A DNA stretch of 6,723 nucleotides from an uncultured Succinivibrio sp. (GTDB taxonomy: Bacteria > Pseudomonadota > Gammaproteobacteria > Enterobacterales > Succinivibrionaceae): NCBI GenBank assembly GCA_902772715.1, contig CACYBT010000372.1, forward strand, positions 1-6,723. The letters are read 5' to 3'. The notes below the pieces were generated by a model. The model worked only from the letters and a program-made list of their open reading frames with translations, did no database searches and was not told the origin of the DNA. Of the stretch, positions 4,225-6,723 are shown one piece after another. Both the position numbers and the translations under genes were made by a program. Position 1 is the stretch's first letter. Each line of letters opens with the position of its first letter.

Positions 4225-6723
4225 ATAGTAGATCATCTAATAATGAAGTCTGTACCGGCTCTTTTTTCTTTTCATTCTGCGGAGTTTTTTCGTTTGATTT
4301 TACGGTGTTGTCATTATTTTTTTCAGATTTAGCCTGTTGTCCTTTGTTTTCATCCTGTTTTTCGGTATCTGACTTTAATGAGGTTTTGCTTTTTCTTGTT
4401 TTTTTGTTATCTGCAGTTTTCTTTTCTGGTTCTAATTCGTCGATCTTTTTCTTATAAAGATCCATAAGATGAGCGACAATTTCTTCTTCAGTGGCGTCTG
4501 CCGACAGACCATACAGGTCAAGAACTGCCTTGTCGTTGGCTGTATGTGCTTTTTGTAATTCCTCTGGCATAGTAAGAGGATCGTAGAGATCTGCAAGAGA
4601 ACTATCAGGATATAGATTTCTAGTGTCAAGAATAGCCTGCGCAGTTTTGGTGATCCTCTCTTTTTGAGAGTCAGTTACTTCAGGCCAGATAAAGTCGTTG
4701 TAGACTATGTCCTTTGAATAACGGTAACTTGTTCCCATTCGTCCGGCAACAACTCTCATCCAAGCCATATGAACTATAGATGTTAATATGCCAAAATCAT
4801 AAATATTCGCTAAAGGTAATAATAGGACTTGATTTAAGGCAATTGTTCCCTTATCAATAAATCCCATAGGAATATAAGTTCTTCTCTCTGACGAGACTCT
4901 TGGAATAACTAATGCGGAGCCAGGATTTCGTTTGTCTCTGAACGTTGTTGAGGTTGGTGCTAAGTGAACAGCGCTTTTACTACTTAATCTGAAGGCTCTT
5001 ACCTTTTCTACTCTCTCCATAGTCATTGGCATTTTTCTTAACTTTTCAGGAGGACAATCTACGAGCCATAAGACATAACGCGGTTTATTATTGATATATT
5101 CTTCACTGCCAACTAGTTTTTTGATGTATTCAAGAGCCTGAGGTTCTTTTTTCTTGAATAACTGGTATTCATCTTCCTCAAGTTTCAGAAAATTACCGTC
5201 AATTGGAACATTACCGTCTGTCATGGCTTTATCCGCGGAAATAGGTTTATTTCTGCTTTCGATGACAATATTGACTGCATTGTTTAAGTAACCGTTGATA
5301 TTTTTACAGATGCTGTAATTTCCATCTGAAGAAAAAAGCAGTTTATCCTTTTTTTTACTTGTTGAATGGGAAAACCCCACAATTACTACATGGACGTGTG
5401 CTTTTTCATTCGCGTCGTTATCCCATCTAAAGGATTTATAGGCAAAGTCAATCTGTGCATCATATTTTAGAAGAACGTTCCATAATGCACCGACTAGCTC
5501 TCCTTGAGTAATACTGTTTGTCGCCACCAATGCAGACTTGATATTAGTGTTTTCAAGAGACATTTGGGATGATTTTTGGAACCAGCCGCAAACATAGTCC
5601 ATAATTCCGTATTTATTGGTATCATTTTTAAATACAAATTCTAAATCTTCCTTCTGACTCAAAGTCTGATATTTTTTCCCTGAAAAAGGCGGATTTCCAA
5701 TAATATATGAGACCTCTGATGCCGGTACCACCTCGTTCCAATCAATTCTAAGGGCATTTGCACAGTGAATATTGTTGTAGGACACCAAAGGCAGATAATC
5801 TAGATTTTTCTTGATGATAAGCTCCGTCTCTTTTTTCATCTGCAGATCGGCAATCCATAATGCTGTCTGGGCTACCGAAACCGCAAAGTCATTTATTTCA
5901 ATGCCATAAAACTGATCTAAAGTGACGTAAATAGGATGCTCGAAGCCTTCAATCTGAAGTGCCTGCTGCCCTCCGTAGATTTCGCGCATGATGTCATTTT
6001 CGAGTTTACGCAGACAAAGGAAGGTTTCGGTTAAAAAGTTGCCACTTCCACAGGCGGGATCTAAAAACTTCAGTTGTCCTAATTTCTTTTGGAATTCCCT
6101 AAGTCTGTTGATGATAGTTCCATCCCTCTTTAGACTTTTAATTCTTTGGAACTCTGCTTTTAAATCCCTTAAGAAGAGAGGATCAATTACTTTGTGGATA
6201 TTTTCCTGTGACGTATAGTGCATGCCTCCAGAGCGACGGGTATCTGGATTCATGGTGCTTTCAAAAATAGCACCGAAGATAGTTGGACTGATGTCTTTCC
6301 AGTTAAAACCAAGGCTGGCCTTATTCAGGAGAAGTTCCTTAAATTTTTCATCAAGTTCAGGTATCTCAATTGGATCTTTGAACAGATTACCGTTTACATA
6401 AGGAAATGCATTCAGTTTTTCGGAGAGATTGACGCTTCTGTCTTCATATTTGGTATCAAGAACATTAAAGAGCTGTTGAAGTACAGTATTCAATTTTTCA
6501 GCAGGAGTATCACTTAAATATTTGTAGAAGGCAGAATGCTCACTAAATAAATCTGCATCCTCGGCAAAAAGACAGAATGCAAGGCGCACGCATAATTTGT
6601 TGATATCACTTGCTACTTTTGGATCGTCAGGGTTTTTATAAAGAGTCAGAAGGTGCTTGTAGATATCTCCTATTAAATTACCGGCATCAACGGAGAGTTT
6701 TTCTTCTTTGGTAAGTACAGAGG
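4223..6723 (-). CDS. MmeI/YeeA-like adenine DNA methyltransferase, probable type IIG restriction-modification enzyme (N-terminus outside window)
   Basis: The reading frame is open to the right edge, so the gene is 5'-partial; 832 residues are visible. It begins inside a helical domain typical of MmeI-like enzymes (a VRLAFCLFAEDADLF stretch near 6589-6545). A family-typical GMHYTSQENIHKVIDPLFL-like stretch (about 6226-6170) follows. The SAM-binding motif I, DPACGSGNF, is at 6035-6061 and the catalytic NPPF motif IV of N6-adenine methyltransferases is at 5684-5695. The later part, with a VSSERRTYIPMGF run (about 4893-4855) and HMAWMRVVAGRMG, resembles the target-recognition and C-terminal region of MmeI relatives. 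In that family one polypeptide modifies DNA and usually cuts it through an N-terminal PD-ExK nuclease; that part would lie outside the window, so restriction activity is inferred. The last 75 residues are a lysine- and glutamate-rich, probably disordered tail ending in QTSLLDDLL. The GTG at 6589 is not the start, because the family-conserved helix runs across it. Confidence 0.93.
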   Translation of the reverse strand, partial: SVLTKEEKLSVDAGNLIGDIYKHLLTLYKNPDDPKVASDINKLCVRLAFCLFAEDADLFSEHSAFYKYLSDTPAEKLNTVLQQLFNVLDTKYEDRSVNLSEKLNAFPYVNGNLFKDPIEIPELDEKFKELLLNKASLGFNWKDISPTIFGAIFESTMNPDTRRSGGMHYTSQENIHKVIDPLFLRDLKAEFQRIKSLKRDGTIINRLREFQKKLGQLKFLDPACGSGNFLTETFLCLRKLENDIMREIYGGQQALQIEGFEHPIYVTLDQFYGIEINDFAVSVAQTALWIADLQMKKETELIIKKNLDYLPLVSYNNIHCANALRIDWNEVVPASEVSYIIGNPPFSGKKYQTLSQKEDLEFVFKNDTNKYGIMDYVCGWFQKSSQMSLENTNIKSALVATNSITQGELVGALWNVLLKYDAQIDFAYKSFRWDNDANEKAHVHVVIVGFSHSTSKKKDKLLFSSDGNYSICKNINGYLNNAVNIVIESRNKPISADKAMTDGNVPIDGNFLKLEEDEYQLFKKKEPQALEYIKKLVGSEEYINNKPRYVLWLVDCPPEKLRKMPMTMERVEKVRAFRLSSKSAVHLAPTSTTFRDKRNPGSALVIPRVSSERRTYIPMGFIDKGTIALNQVLLLPLANIYDFGILTSIVHMAWMRVVAGRMGTSYRYSKDIVYNDFIWPEVTDSQKERITKTAQAILDTRNLYPDSSLADLYDPLTMPEELQKAHTANDKAVLDLYGLSADATEEEIVAHLMDLYKKKIDELEPEKKTADNKKTRKSKTSLKSDTEKQDENKGQQAKSEKNNDNTVKSNEKTPQNEKKKEPVQTSLLDDLL
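4253..4450 (-). other. Low-complexity charged C-terminal tail of the methyltransferase
   Basis: About 66 codons rich in Lys, Glu, Asp, Asn, Gln, Ser and Thr, with almost no hydrophobic residues. It reads as a disordered linker and has no place in the folded core of MmeI-like enzymes. It starts at the KKKIDELEPEKK stretch and leads to a short hydrophobic end (QTSLLDDLL). The coding strand here is unusually purine-rich. Function is unknown; a flexible tether or non-specific nucleic-acid contact would fit. Confidence 0.7.

Noticed and set aside
4223..6589. A self-contained methyltransferase starting at GTG 6589
   Set aside because: The frame stays open for 44 more codons to the window edge, the family-typical helix (KLCVRLAFCLFAEDADLF) crosses this GTG, and MmeI-like proteins need an N-terminal region. 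The gene is 5'-partial.
1..6723. tRNA, rRNA, CRISPR array, insertion sequence or attachment site
   Set aside because: Nearly every base is inside a minus-strand gene. I saw no spaced direct repeats, transposase motifs or tRNA-like segments.

Overview
The window is a compact, single-strand gene cluster. Every gene I can support lies on the minus strand and is read from right to left. There is no gene-free stretch longer than 35 bases and no RNA gene, insertion sequence, CRISPR array, convincing promoter or terminator. Base composition looks to be around 40 % G+C by eye, and several starts carry AGGAG-type ribosome binding sites. That fits a bacterium, perhaps an anaerobic or host-associated proteobacterium, but nothing here fixes the taxon.

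Layout in transcription order: (1) 6723-4223, most of a large MmeI/YeeA-like adenine DNA methyltransferase, probably a type IIG restriction-modification enzyme, whose N-terminus lies beyond the right edge. (2) 4207-2228, a complete KAP-family P-loop NTPase. (3) 2213-1794, a TerB-like helical protein. (4) 1789-1529, a small protein of unknown family. (5) 1519-983, a JAMM/JAB (MPN) metalloprotease-like protein with a complete zinc signature. (6) 947-1, a second KAP NTPase, paralogous to the first, running off the left edge.

The spacers are 15, 14, 4, 9 and 35 bases. For genes 2, 3 and 4 the ribosome binding site lies on or next to the stop codon of the gene before. The cluster therefore looks like one operon with translational coupling, driven from a promoter upstream of the window (inference).

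A type IIG-like enzyme marks this as a probable defence island. The following cassette, KAP / TerB-like / small protein / JAMM peptidase / KAP, matches no named defence system that I can recall. Its parts each have precedent in prokaryotic conflict biology: KAP NTPases in phage exclusion (PifA of plasmid F), TerB-like proteins in Shango, and JAMM peptidases in CBASS type II and bacterial ubiquitin-like systems. I put it forward as the candidate undescribed system. A working model, inference only, is a pair of KAP switch ATPases, perhaps acting together, with TerB as an adaptor or metal-responsive subunit and the JAMM protein as a protease that could act on the small protein or on a host or phage target.
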